From Dipteris shenzhenensis (Eukaryota > Polypodiophyta > Polypodiopsida > Gleicheniales): DNA of 64,000 bases. Made by a program: the position numbers and the translations under genes. How positions within the stretch are numbered: the stretch's first letter is position 1; every line of letters begins with the position of its first letter. The stretch lies in NCBI GenBank assembly GCA_047967505.1, contig CM106540.1. One strand, given 5' to 3'. Shown one piece after another: positions 24,387 through 34,875 of this stretch. Below the pieces are notes generated by a model. That model made no database searches. It was not told the origin of the DNA and worked only from the letters and a program-made list of their open reading frames with translations.

Positions 24387-24418
<32 letters not shown>

Positions 24419-24476
24419 CTCTCTCTCCCCCCTCTCTCTCTCTCTCTCATGCGTGTGCGGTGCTGCGGCAATGCCC

Positions 24477-24517
<41 letters not shown>

Positions 24518-24540
24518 GCACGCGCTAATGTGGCAGCATG

Positions 24541-24582
<42 letters not shown>

Positions 24583-24740
24583 CCCCTCTCGCTCTCTCTT
24601 GCGCTCTCTCTCTCTCTCACGCGCGCTGCCGCAATAGTGCGCCTCTCTTTCTCTCCTCTCTCTCTTTTGTCTCCTATCTCTCTCTCTCTCGTATGTGCGC
24701 GCGTTGCCGTGGCAATGCGCCTCTATTTCTCTCACCCACT
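23600..24740. repeat. CT microsatellite with interspersed GC-rich segments
   Basis: Long (CT)n runs are broken at intervals by short GC-rich pieces containing CATGC and GC.GCGGCA-type motifs (for example near 24150, 24250, 24350, 24460, 24525, 24700). This forms a composite higher-order repeat. The two overlapping frames of about 360 and 410 codons through it encode only Ser/Leu-rich sequence and are treated as artefacts. Confidence 0.9.
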
Positions 24741-24861
24741 CTCCCTTTCTCCCACTACCACCCTCCCAACTATCAATTCCACTATTACTTATGAATTCTA
24801 ATTAAAACTATTACTTAAATAAATGATATTACTTGAAAACACTCATAGGATTTAAGCTTTA

Positions 24862-25910
24862 GGATTTCGTGGTTTGGGTTTAGGATTTGGGGTTTGGTGA
24901 GTTAGGGTTTAGGGTTTAGGGTTCAAGGTGTGAGGGTTAGGGTTTGGGGGTTAGGGTTTAGAGTTTGGTGGGTTAGGGTTTAGGATTTAGGGTTTAGGGT
25001 TTGGGGGTTAGGGTTTAGGGTTTAGGGTTTGGGGGTTAGGGTTTAGGGTTTGGGAGTTAGAGTTTAAGGTTTAGGGTTTAGGGTTTGGGGTTTAGGAGTT
25101 AGGGTTTAGGGTTTGGGAGTTGGGGTTTAGGGTTTAGGGTTTGGGAGTTAGGGTTTAGGGTTTAGGGTTTAGGGTTTGGGAGTTAGGGTTTAGGGTTTAG
25201 GGTTTAGGGTTTGAGAGTTAGGGTTTAGGGTTTAAGGTTTGGGAGTTAGGGTTTAGGGTTTAGGATTTTGGAGTTAGAGTTTAAGGTTTAGGGTTTAGGG
25301 TTTGGGGTTTAGGGTTTAGGGTTTAGGGTTTGAGAGTTATGGTTTAGGGTTTAGGGTTTAGGGTTTGGGAGTTAGGGTTTAGGGTTTGGGGGTTAGGGTT
25401 TAGAGTTTAGGGTTTGGGGGTTAGGGTTAAGGGTTTAGGGTTTAGGGTTTAGGGTTTAGGAGTTAGGGTTTAGAGTTTAGGGTTTGGGGGTTAGGGTTTA
25501 GGGTTTAGGGTTTAGGAGTTAGGGTTTAGGGTTTAGGGTTTAGGGTTTAGGAGTTAGGGTTTAGGGTTTGGGGGTTAGGGTTTAGGGTTTAGGGTTTGGG
25601 GGTTAGGGTTAAGGGTTAAGGGTTTAGGGTTTAGGGTTTAGGGTTTGGGAGTTAGGGTTTAGGGTTTAGGAGTTAGGGTTTAGGGTTTGGGGTTTAGGGT
25701 TTAGGGTTTGGGGTTTAGGGTTTGGGAGTTAGGGTTTGGGGTTTGAGGGTTAGGGTTTAGGGTTTAGGGTTTAGGTTTAGGGTTTGGGAGTTAGGGTTTA
25801 GGGTTTAGGGTTTAAGGTTGTTATTGGTTAGGGTTGAGGGTTTAGGGTTTAGGGTTTAGTGTTGTTTTGGTTTACGGTTTAGGGTTTAGGGTTGTTATTG
25901 GTTTACGGTT
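24862..25910. repeat. Interstitial telomere-like array, TTTAGGG orientation
   Basis: About 1 kb of TTTAGGG repeats shows a recurring higher-order pattern (GGGTTTGGGAGTTAGGG inserted among perfect units). It is opposite in orientation to the 21975-22710 array. It tapers into TTGTTATTGGTTA units near 25830-25920. Confidence 0.9.
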
Positions 25911-25994
25911 GTTATTGGTTAGTGTCTAATTAAAATTTCAAACAAGTTCTGGATTTTTAAATCATTAATAAAGTAGATTATTGAGAAGAGACTA

Positions 25995-27524
25995 ATGTTC
26001 TTTATAATGGTTGTTACAGCTTGTTTGCAAAGGAAACTCACAAAGGAGATGGCTACAAAATTTATTCCGGGGATAGAGGTGATTTTATGTTGCAAAAGAG
26101 AAGTAGTTGCATTTGCTACAATCCATGAAAGTGATCCAAATTCTATTTGTCACTTTAGAAGACTTGGCGAAGATAAGGTGGCGGTTATCATATCAAGGAT
26201 TCTTAGTGCACATGTTGAGCTAAAGCATAAGTGTGGGGATATGGAAATCCTTGGAGATGTTATGCCCTATAATACTTTCAACAAAGCATTTATTGCATGG
26301 GACAGAGATGAGACTTATCCAACACATGTCATAAGGAATACAAAGTGCATATCTTTGGAAGATATTTTACAAATGTTATCATTTACAAATAAGTATGTAG
26401 CAGAAGGTCAAGTCTTGGGATTTGAACAAGTTGAACACTGGACATTTGCGCAGATGAGAATTCAAAAAGTTACTGATGATGGTATGGACGATAACTCAAT
26501 GTCATTGGATGGTCCCTACTATGAGGTAGGTAAGGATTTGAGATGGAGCATGCAATTTTTAAAGATTGGAAAGACTCGGCATGTGGTTTTTAATGATAAA
26601 CATAATGTATACTACAACATCAAAGAATTGAAAGAATATGCCAATGTACCAAGCTCTATTCCTTCAGAGATGGATGATTCCAATGCACTCAACTATAGCA
26701 CTGACGTCTTATCAGAAGTCGATGAGTTCATTGGTATCGAGAAAGAAAAATATTTCACAAGTGATGCCTTATCCGGGGTGGATGAGTTCATGCACATTGA
26801 GAACTTGGGCAAAGATGTCAAAAGAGTTATATCTTCAAGCATGGATGGCTTCATGGATACTGATAAAGTTCTTGGAGTCAAAGCAGGTAACTATGGAATT
26901 ATGGAAATCATGCACGATAGTATAATGAGTGATGTTCTCTATGGAGTAGAGGAGTTTCAAGACTATGGAGTTATGAAATCCATAGAAAGTGCATCAATGA
27001 GCGATGTTCTCTTAGGAATAGATGAATTTGAAGATCATTCTGGACACTCTATCACCACTGACTATGGAGTTATGAAATCCATAGAAAGTGCATCAATGAG
27101 TGATGTTCTCTCAGGAATAGATGAGTTTGAAGATCATTCGGGACACTCTAATGCCATTGTGACAAGTGGTTCTACGATTGTATCAAAAGTAGGGATGAGA
27201 TCAACAAAGGACTATTCGGTGTTTGACTTTGATTGTGAACTTGTAAATGTTACAAATGGTTTGACGAATGTATCAAAAGCAAGGATGACATCAACAAAGG
27301 AATATTCAGTATTTGACTGTCAGAGTGATAAGATCAAGGATGCAACATCTCATGAAAACAACGTGACAAATAAATCTTACAAGGAGAACTACACAAATCC
27401 AAATAAGAATGTACAGAAGGTTCCAAAACGGACATACAGATGCATGAAAAGACAACGAGTGCAGGCAGATCCAGAAAAGCAACCAAAGAGAATAAGAGTA
27501 TTGAATGAAGATGTTATGCTATAA
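25995..27524 (+). CDS. Transposon-like protein with Transposase_23-like N-terminus and SDVLSGVDEF repeats
   Basis: This is an uninterrupted 509-codon frame. Residues from about 20 to 110 (FIPGIEVILCCK, VVAFATIHESDPNS, RRLGEDKVAVII, AFIAWDRDE) resemble the plant TNP1/Transposase_23 or DUF8039 type of domain; this is recall only. Residues from about 235 to 385 hold repeats of the motif SDVLSGVDEF or variants, about six times. Two nearly identical long units (YGVMKSIESASMSDVL) lie at about 26965-27150. The C-terminus is basic (KRTYRCMKRQRVQ). A TAA at 27522-27524 ends it, and the following transposase frame continues in the same phase. The protein may be the N-terminal part of a larger one or a separate accessory protein. 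Confidence 0.6.
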   Translation: MFFIMVVTACLQRKLTKEMATKFIPGIEVILCCKREVVAFATIHESDPNSICHFRRLGEDKVAVIISRILSAHVELKHKCGDMEILGDVMPYNTFNKAFIAWDRDETYPTHVIRNTKCISLEDILQMLSFTNKYVAEGQVLGFEQVEHWTFAQMRIQKVTDDGMDDNSMSLDGPYYEVGKDLRWSMQFLKIGKTRHVVFNDKHNVYYNIKELKEYANVPSSIPSEMDDSNALNYSTDVLSEVDEFIGIEKEKYFTSDALSGVDEFMHIENLGKDVKRVISSSMDGFMDTDKVLGVKAGNYGIMEIMHDSIMSDVLYGVEEFQDYGVMKSIESASMSDVLLGIDEFEDHSGHSITTDYGVMKSIESASMSDVLSGIDEFEDHSGHSNAIVTSGSTIVSKVGMRSTKDYSVFDFDCELVNVTNGLTNVSKARMTSTKEYSVFDCQSDKIKDATSHENNVTNKSYKENYTNPNKNVQKVPKRTYRCMKRQRVQADPEKQPKRIRVLNEDVML

Positions 27525-27527
27525 GCA

Positions 27528-29744
27528 ATGCGATCTACATGCTGTAAGCATACATGTATGCGATCCATTAACTTACATGACATCAAGGGTTGTAGAGAAC
27601 ATGTCTGGCAAAGGAAAGGAAGCAGAAGAAATGAATACCTACTCACGAGATTGTCTTGCTTTCTTGTAAATGATAAGAGAAGGCGAAGTTCAGGACATCA
27701 AATAAGGCCTCTTATAAATGGAAAAAGTATATGCAATAATGCATATCGCATTATTACAGGATTATCACATGGCACATATTGGAATTTGGCTAATAAAGCA
27801 AAGTATGGAGTTAAATTTAACATTCATGGAAACATAGGAAGGCCCAAAACAAGAGCCTCAACGGTTGCGGCAACAGCAATTTTGAAAGATTACATTTATG
27901 AAAATGCTTTACCGCAACCCCACCTATTAGAAATGCATCTTCCGATAGGTTTGACCAAAAAAGAAGTATTTAACTCTATTGGAGAAACACAGAGGCAAAG
28001 AGGGCATGCACCGGCATCTTTTCATACTTTGTATACTCTTTGGAAAAAAAGCTTTGGACATGTTAAAATCCCAAAGAGGCAAAAAATGTCAAAGTGCAAC
28101 GACTGTGATGATCTAAAGCGAGCACTTGAGAGTGCAACATCTCCAGAACAAAAAGAAGCTTACAAAAGAAAGAGAGAATTTCATCATGGACTTGTTCGAC
28201 ATTCTAGAATAAAATATGCATTTTGGAAGGAGCAAGCTATTTCTCACCCAAATGAGTACATGTGCATTATTGTAGATGGTATGGATCAAAATACAACAAC
28301 ATTACCTCGATTCGTTAACACTCCACCTAAGCTACAAGGCAAATACTTTTTAAAGACACATCTATGTGGAGTGTTAGTGCACGGATTTAAGTTTTTTGCA
28401 GACATATGGATTGATTCCTTGCATCTACACGATAGCAATCAAGTTGTAACATCCGTTATGAAGGCAATTCACAATGTACATGCAGAAAAAGGTCGCCTAC
28501 TAGCAACTTTGAGAATACAAGCAGACAATTGCGGACGAGAGAATAAGAATGTACTCTTCTTTGCATTTTGCTCAATGCTAATCGCTCATAGAATCTTCAA
28601 TGAGATTGAAGTTGGGTTTTTGTTGGTTGGGCACACACATGAGGATATCGATCAGGTATTTAGCATAGTTTCAAGAGAACTAAAACACAAGGACATGGAG
28701 ACAATGGATGACTTGATAAGAAAATGTGGGAGGCAAGTTGGTGGCCGTAAGGAAGGAACAATATGCTCAATGGTTGAGAGGATGTATGATTGGAAGAGCT
28801 TTATTCTACCTTTCATACAAAAAGGTGGTGATGCCCTGATTGGTCATAGCGCTCCACACTATTTTTGATTTTTCTTAAAGGATGAAAAACCAGTGATGCA
28901 ATGGCAACACTATTCTCTTGATACAAAATGGGAACCTGAAGAACCTTACTCTCTCTTAACTTCAATCCCGAGCAAAGAAATGCATCCAACATGGGCTCCT
29001 ATAAAAGAATTCAGCAAGAAATCCAAAGGTGAAATAGAAGGCTTAAAAGCTTTTATTGCATACAAAGAGGAAATGCTCCGGAGATTTCCTGATTGGAAGC
29101 CCTCTTGGAAGGAACACACTACTGTTGTAATTAGCAAGACCTACCAATTGATAAAGGACATTGCAAAAATGCGAGAAGATGATATTAAGGCAGAACGGCC
29201 TTTATTTTGGCCAAATGTTGGTAATGACTTGCGTCCAGCATGTGGTCTCTTTGAAAATGAGTTTGAATCGTTGCTCCCACGTCCATATTGTGGACCTAAG
29301 AAGAGAGAGTTTATGCCACAAATAGACATAGATGTCCATTGTTTTGTTGCAGTTCGACCATCGGATGATGAACATGAGAACGTGAAGTTTTGGGTTGCGA
29401 AAGTAGTTGACGTGAGCATGGATGACCGGGGGAGAGCTACAACATTTATAGCGGTATGGTATGAGCCAAGGGGCAGGAAGGAGAACCAAGATAATAGTAC
29501 ATTGTATAGTAGTTGTTTGAAAAAGGAATGGGTCCCAAACCATGAAGCAATTTCAAGACTTTCCACAGAGACAGTCATAGTATCCTGGAAATCAAGGTCA
29601 AAGAAAACAAAGAAGCACATGGGGTATGATGTAGAAGACAAAATAAAATTACCGCAACCAATTATTACGCACATTACAGAGTTCACAAAGATGCTCGCCT
29701 GGGAGGAAGTAGAAGGAGATAGCGCAAATGAAGAATGCCCATGA
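27528..29744 (+). pseudogene. DUF7869-like transposase frame interrupted by one TGA
   Basis: Two open stretches, 27528-28868 and 28869-29744, share one phase and are separated only by a TGA at 28866-28868. The N-terminus is Cys-rich (CCKHTCMRSIN). A helix-turn-helix-like GRPKTRASTVAATAI follows. Acidic positions typical of an RNase-H-fold nuclease appear in IIVDGMDQ, IQADNCGRENKN and VGHTHEDIDQVF. Past the TGA the protein reads on with LKDEKPVMQWQHYSLDTKW. It ends with a BAH-like segment (FVAVRPSDDEHE, VKFWVAKVVDV, IAVWYEPRG). The whole resembles transposase-like proteins of plants and protists carrying DUF7869. It has no introns or frameshifts in 2.2 kb. Confidence 0.65.
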
Positions 29745-30574
29745 TAACACCATTCAAATATCGAGAAAGAGTGAAGGTGGTGGTGGTTGTCAGATGAGAG
29801 TGAATGAAGATGGCACCCAAGCGACAAGTGACGATAGAAAGGACATTCTGAACAAGCAAATGTTTGGATCGCTCATTTCTGTGATCATGATAGAAAAGGA
29901 CATTCAAACAAGCAAATGTTTGGATCGCCCATTTGTACTAAACTCATTGTAAAGGAAAAATTAAATTATTGAAAAGGCCACAGGAGATCCTTTGTACAAA
30001 GACTCATCCAGAGCAATATTTGTTGTAAAACTTATGACATGATAATGTAAAATTGCAAGCATAGCTATTGCTATTTCTTGGAGTACAAAAGAGGCTTCCA
30101 TCATGTCTCATGTGTATATAAACCTTTTAATTTCTTGAATATTCAAGAGTGTTATAGTTTTCTGCATTGAAAGTAAAAAGAGTCTTACAGGTCTCTTATG
30201 TATACATTTTTAAAATGTTGTGAATCCTCAATAGCATGGTTTTTCATGGATTTAAACTAATAACTCGGATTTTTTATTTTAAGAATATGATTCTTATAAA
30301 CAAGAAATAGAAATTTAGGATTTAATAGTAGTTTTTGCATTATTTGTACAACATTGTAGAGAGATATTTTGAAATGTCTTATGTGAAAATGATAGTGCCA
30401 GAAAGTAAACTTTTGATTCTCGAATGACAGTTTCATAAAGTAAACTTTTCAGTTGGGAAGGATTTTAAGGAATAGTCCAAAAGTAGACATATGAGTCCAA
30501 AATTAATGAAATAAGTGTTTTTATTTCTTGGTGCAGTGTAGTTATTTCTCAGCTTGCTAGTGCAGTGCAGCATC
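29745..30574. other. AT-rich stretch with a ~45-bp direct duplication
   Basis: AAGGACATTC..AACAAGCAAATGTTTGGATCGC.CATTT occurs twice (about 29838-29880 and 29895-29935), just past the transposase-like frame. No gene was recognised in the rest. Confidence 0.6.
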
Positions 30575-32551
30575 GTGTCTACATGCTCGATGCTCTCCTT
30601 TCTTCTATTCTTAGCTCTCCTCAAAAGACTATAGAAGATGTTTGTACCTGGTTAAGCCCTTTGAATTTAGATGGGGTGTGAGTCATCTTTATGCCTTATC
30701 ATGAGGAGTAAGTATCAACTCTAACCTTATTTTTACTATTTCTTTGGCAAGTTTGTATAAAACAATAATTATTTTTATTCTGGTCGTGTAGCTCACATTG
30801 GAGTCTGATCGCTTGGGACCTTGAACTCAACCGTTTGTGGTTTGTGAATTCAATGGAAGGCTATCATGCCAACTCCCCAAGGTAATTATTCTCTTAATAT
30901 TTTTGTTACTTTCTTATTTTGTATCTTATGATCATGACATATTAATATATTTAATATGTTATGATGGACAGTGCTGCATATCGGCTAGTATCTGCTGTCA
31001 GAATAACCACGGAGCAACAAGACCAAGTAGAATTCAAAAGACATCTGCCAGTGGTGCAAAAAGATGGGCACAGCTATGGGTGGAGAGTTGCCTACAACTG
31101 CATGTTGTTTCTTAGAGAGATTTTTGATTTGGAGTTACCAGTCAAAATGGAATCATATACAGAAGCCGATCTGCTAGCATTTCGGGCTGAGAGTATTCAG
31201 CGTCTAATTGCTACCATTGGGAAACAATCTAAAAATATGACTACATGGCAGCATGTATAAAACCTTATCTTTATACTTGTATGCTTGTTCAAGCCTTTAA
31301 TTGGGATGTGTAAATCTCATAACTTTTTTATATTTTCCTCCAAGAGGAGAAGAGACTGAGTCTAATGAAAGCATGCTATCTTTATACTTCTATGATTATT
31401 TAAACCTTTATTTCTATTTGGGATGTGTAAATCTCATAACTTTTTAAAATTTTCCTCCAAGAGGAGGAGAGACTCACTCTAATGAAAGCATGTATGAAAC
31501 CTTACTTTTTAAATTTTTGCTCCAAGGGGAGGAGAGACTCACTCTAATGAAAGCATGTATGAAACCTTATCTACTTGTTTAAGCCTTTATTTGGGATGTG
31601 TACATCGCATAAGTTTTTTATATTTTTATAGTAGATGGAGGATGTAGAAGACACAGCAAGTGAAGAAGAATACGATGTAGACTACTCTCTCAATAAGATG
31701 AGTCATGAAAATATGAATCTATTGGAGCAGATTGGAAGTTCATTCACCGCTATGTTGTTTATTCGACAACAACCTCATTTTTTTGAATTTGGTGAAGAAG
31801 AGATTTCAATCCTCTTGAATCCTAAGAAAGAGGTTAATCTCAAAGTCATTACAACCATCCTCAGGTTTGATGCAGCCTTTTCCTTGGCTCTATACTTTGC
31901 TTATTTTGATTAAACCCAAGAAGCTAATACTTTTTTTTTATATATAGTAATGTTATAGCAAATTTTCCGCAAAATATACAAAGCGTTTCATATATGCTCG
32001 ACCCTCGTATTTCGGAAGTGCTTAGCAACAAAGAAGAGACCATAGAGGATGCTTGCAAGTGGTTGAAGCACGTTCCTATGAATGACGCACGAGTTATTTT
32101 TACAACATATTATGAGAAGTAAGCATCAAACCCTACTTTTTTTTTAAATTGCATTGCTAGAATTGTCTCAAACATAGTAATTATTCTTTATTGATAATGC
32201 AGCTCACATTGGAGTTTGGTAGTCATGGACATCTTTGCTAAGAAGTGCTTCTTTGCTAACTCAATGACATCCATCCATGGCACTGTGTTAGAGTAAGTAT
32301 AGACTACACTTGTTGTCACTTCTTAACATGTAGACTAATATGCAATGCACATATTCACTATTGTTATATGTTTTGATGTGCAGATCAGCTCAAAAGTTAG
32401 TAGGTGCTATCGACACAGTAATGCGGCAATGTGACTTGGCACAAAAAATAGAGTATATAACATGTCAGGTATCACATCAAGAGAATAGCCACATCTATAA
32501 TTGTGGATTGGCAATGGGCATACTGGATTGCTTGGTTATTGCAATCGATTG
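30575..32551 (+). pseudogene. Ulp1-like (C48 peptidase) gene with two protease-like units
   Basis: The same exon pattern as the minus-strand gene at 17918-20105 occurs twice. Unit 1: MLDALLSSILSSPQKTIED (about 30585-30710), SHWSLIAWDLELN...FVNS (about 30791-30880), then VVQKDGHSYGWRVAYN (about 31040-31095), where Tyr replaces the catalytic Cys. The linker exon begins about 31631 and has FGEEEISILLNP. Unit 2: MLDPRISEVLSNKEETIED (about 31990-32119), SHWSLVVMDIF...FANS (about 32203-32293), then an exon ending with NCGLAM, which keeps a Cys, and a stop at about 32551. The triad Asp is Asn in both units. The function as a SUMO-type protease is doubtful. Confidence 0.6.
31250..31625. repeat. Intronic tandem repeat in the Ulp1-like gene
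   Basis: About four imperfect units of 65-130 bp share GCATGTAT.AAACCTTA, TTGGGATGTGTA.ATC.CATAA and CTCCAAGAGGAGGAGAGACTC. They sit between the exons of unit 1 and the linker. Confidence 0.75.
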
Positions 32552-32699
32552 AACCATTCTTAGACATTGGCTATGCAAGCAAGCGAGGTGTAGAGAGCCC
32601 AAGAAGAAGAACTTGCACATTTGGGAAATATTACTATTGTGGCAATGCCTGATAGTATGTAGGATCTCTAGTTGCAAAACAAAGAGCTCAGTGTGACAA

Positions 32700-34740
32700 A
32701 GCATGTGCACTGGACTTGAAGCGACATAGGAATTAAAAGAATCAATCCAGAAGCTCGCTAAAAGAAAACAAGATTTGGAAAGGTCTATCTATGGCCAAGT
32801 TCAATGTGCTCTGGAGAAGGAATGAGAGAAGTTGATAGAATGAGTACGAAATTTGAAGGGAACACCTTTGGGACTGAAGGAGAGGAAAAGACAATTGCAA
32901 TCTATGGATGCATTGTCAACCAATAGTGGTGCCCAAAAGAGGAGAATATGGGCTGCAAGGTTAGTTCCCCAAATTTTCAATGAAATTTCTTACTTCAAAA
33001 TATTCATGGTGTTGCATTGTTTCCACTAAGACTCATTTGTACACTATACTTTTAGAATTTCATGGAGGATGTGATGGGAACAATGGAAATGGATGATATT
33101 GATCCTTCATATGTTCTAAGAGATCTAATAAATCACAAGTAATGTCATTGAAGTGTTGAAGGACCCTAGACAAAAAGGGCCACATGAACAAGTTGCTAGA
33201 GAGGTAATGAAGGCTTGAAGGCCCTCGTGCAAGCAAAGGAGGTACTTGGAGCTTGTGATGCTACTGGTGTAAGTCGTGAAGCTTACAACTCTATTTTTAA
33301 AATGTTCAAGTTTGCTATGGAGGAAAAGTATAAGATATCTACAATGTCATTGCCAGCACCGTGGTCTGCAAGGCTTGTACGTTAAGAAACAAACCAATGT
33401 GCTAGAGAAAAGCTTGGAGGATACCATTGTGTAAGTGGCACAATGACTTGGAAGAGTAAAAATAAATTTGGCATCGAAATGTTTGAGATGAATGCTTTCA
33501 ATAATGTTTATGTGGATGTAGAGAATTTTCCATGCGTTTTGCTCAAGGGGATGAGGAAGTTGAGCAAGGTTTCTCAATACAATTTGAGAAGGACATATGT
33601 TGGCTTGTAGCCTTTGAGACCCCAAAAGAGTGCCACGAGACATTCAAGTGGGTTTTGGAGAGAACCGACATCCCATCGATTATACGAAGACAAGAGGCAA
33701 GGCAAACATTAATAGTGGATGGGCATGGAATGTTTCAAGTTGAATGGAATCTAGCTGGTGATTTGAAGACCCTCAAGTCGTTGTATGGTTGTGATACAAG
33801 TGCAAATGCAAAATGGACATGTTTGTATTGCACTCACTCTCAGAAGATGCAAAAGGGAAGCCTACACTGGGAAAATGGCATCCTTTCTTGCAACCAAAGT
33901 GCAGCCCCTGATCGTCACACAAAAAGGATCCTAAGTGGGACCCAATTCTACCAATTTCATTGGAGCAGGTACACGTGTGTACTTTGCATGCTGAAGTGCG
34001 TATACTTGATAAGTTATTCTATCTCCATCTAGTTTATGCTTGGAATTTGAGGCCACAGCAAGTATCTGTACAATGCATTGCAAAAGCTGAAGAACTAATC
34101 TCACTAATGGGACTTCATGGAGGCAATGTGAAGCTTAAGCAAGACAAGAAACAATCAACAAAGACACAAAATCTTCCTACTAAAGTGTCCATGGGTAGAA
34201 GAAAGGCACGGAGGTTCTTGTCCAACCACAATGTTGAAAAAGAAAAACATACATTGGCTCAAAGCACCCTAGGTTGAGAGTATTGGAAATCTTTGTGTGA
34301 GTGCACTACAAATCAAGCTTCACATCTGCAAATTGCTACTTTGAGAGAAAAACAAAGCTTGATGCATTTATAAAGTTGCTTAAACAAGGTCAAATAGATG
34401 AGCTTTATCATGAGAGATTCAGGACAGCATTGGGAGAATTCATACCATTGATGGTAGAAGCGTGGGGGGAGTCACATATTACACATTACATGGTAATCCT
34501 CCTTAGGTTGAGATTTTGTGCTTTAAACTTGAGTCAATTTATGTTTCTAGTACGATGTTCTTCTTTACAGCATGCACCATGGTTTGTGGATCAATGGGGA
34601 CCTTTGTCCATTTGGAATACTCAAGGAATGGATAGATCACACTACAGAGCAAAGGCAACATACTTCAAGAATACAAGGCATGGGTATTGCATGAAGCAAT
34701 GCACTACACGAAATGTTTGACTAGTTTTATAGATTTCTAG
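32700..34740 (+). pseudogene. Decayed DDE-type transposase
   Basis: Broken frames in the right order suggest one transposase. There is a coiled-coil segment (ELKESIQKLAKRKQDLERS, about 32730-32790) and an exon GLKALVQAKEVLGACDATG (about 33215-33275). Next come TLIVDGHGMFQVEW and LAGDLKTLKSLYGCDTSA, then KWTCLYCTHSQ (about 33700-33840), a CxxC block typical of several DDE transposases. VHVCTLHAEVRILDKLFYLH (about 33968-34030) follows, then MGRRKARRFLS. The last part is GPLSIWNTQGMDRSHYRAK (about 34600-34660). Frameshifts occur near 33530, 33960 and 34310. The exact superfamily was not assigned. Confidence 0.5.
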
Positions 34741-34875
34741 ACAGGACTCTCAAGTGTGATAAGGTAGAGGTCTCAAGTCTCACAAAAGGGGTTCAACATA
34801 TGTCAAGAAGACAAGGAGATCTACTTGGAAGTCCTCAATAGGGAGCCAAGGGGTTGCTCTTTGGTGGCAATGTAG

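Noticed and set aside
23546-24794. Two overlapping Ser/Leu-rich reading frames of 363 and 414 codons
   Set aside because: They run through CT microsatellite; the composition follows from the repeat and no motif is present.
21975-25910. Head-to-head telomere fusion
   Set aside because: A fusion would read TTTAGGG then CCCTAAA on the plus strand; here the order is the reverse.
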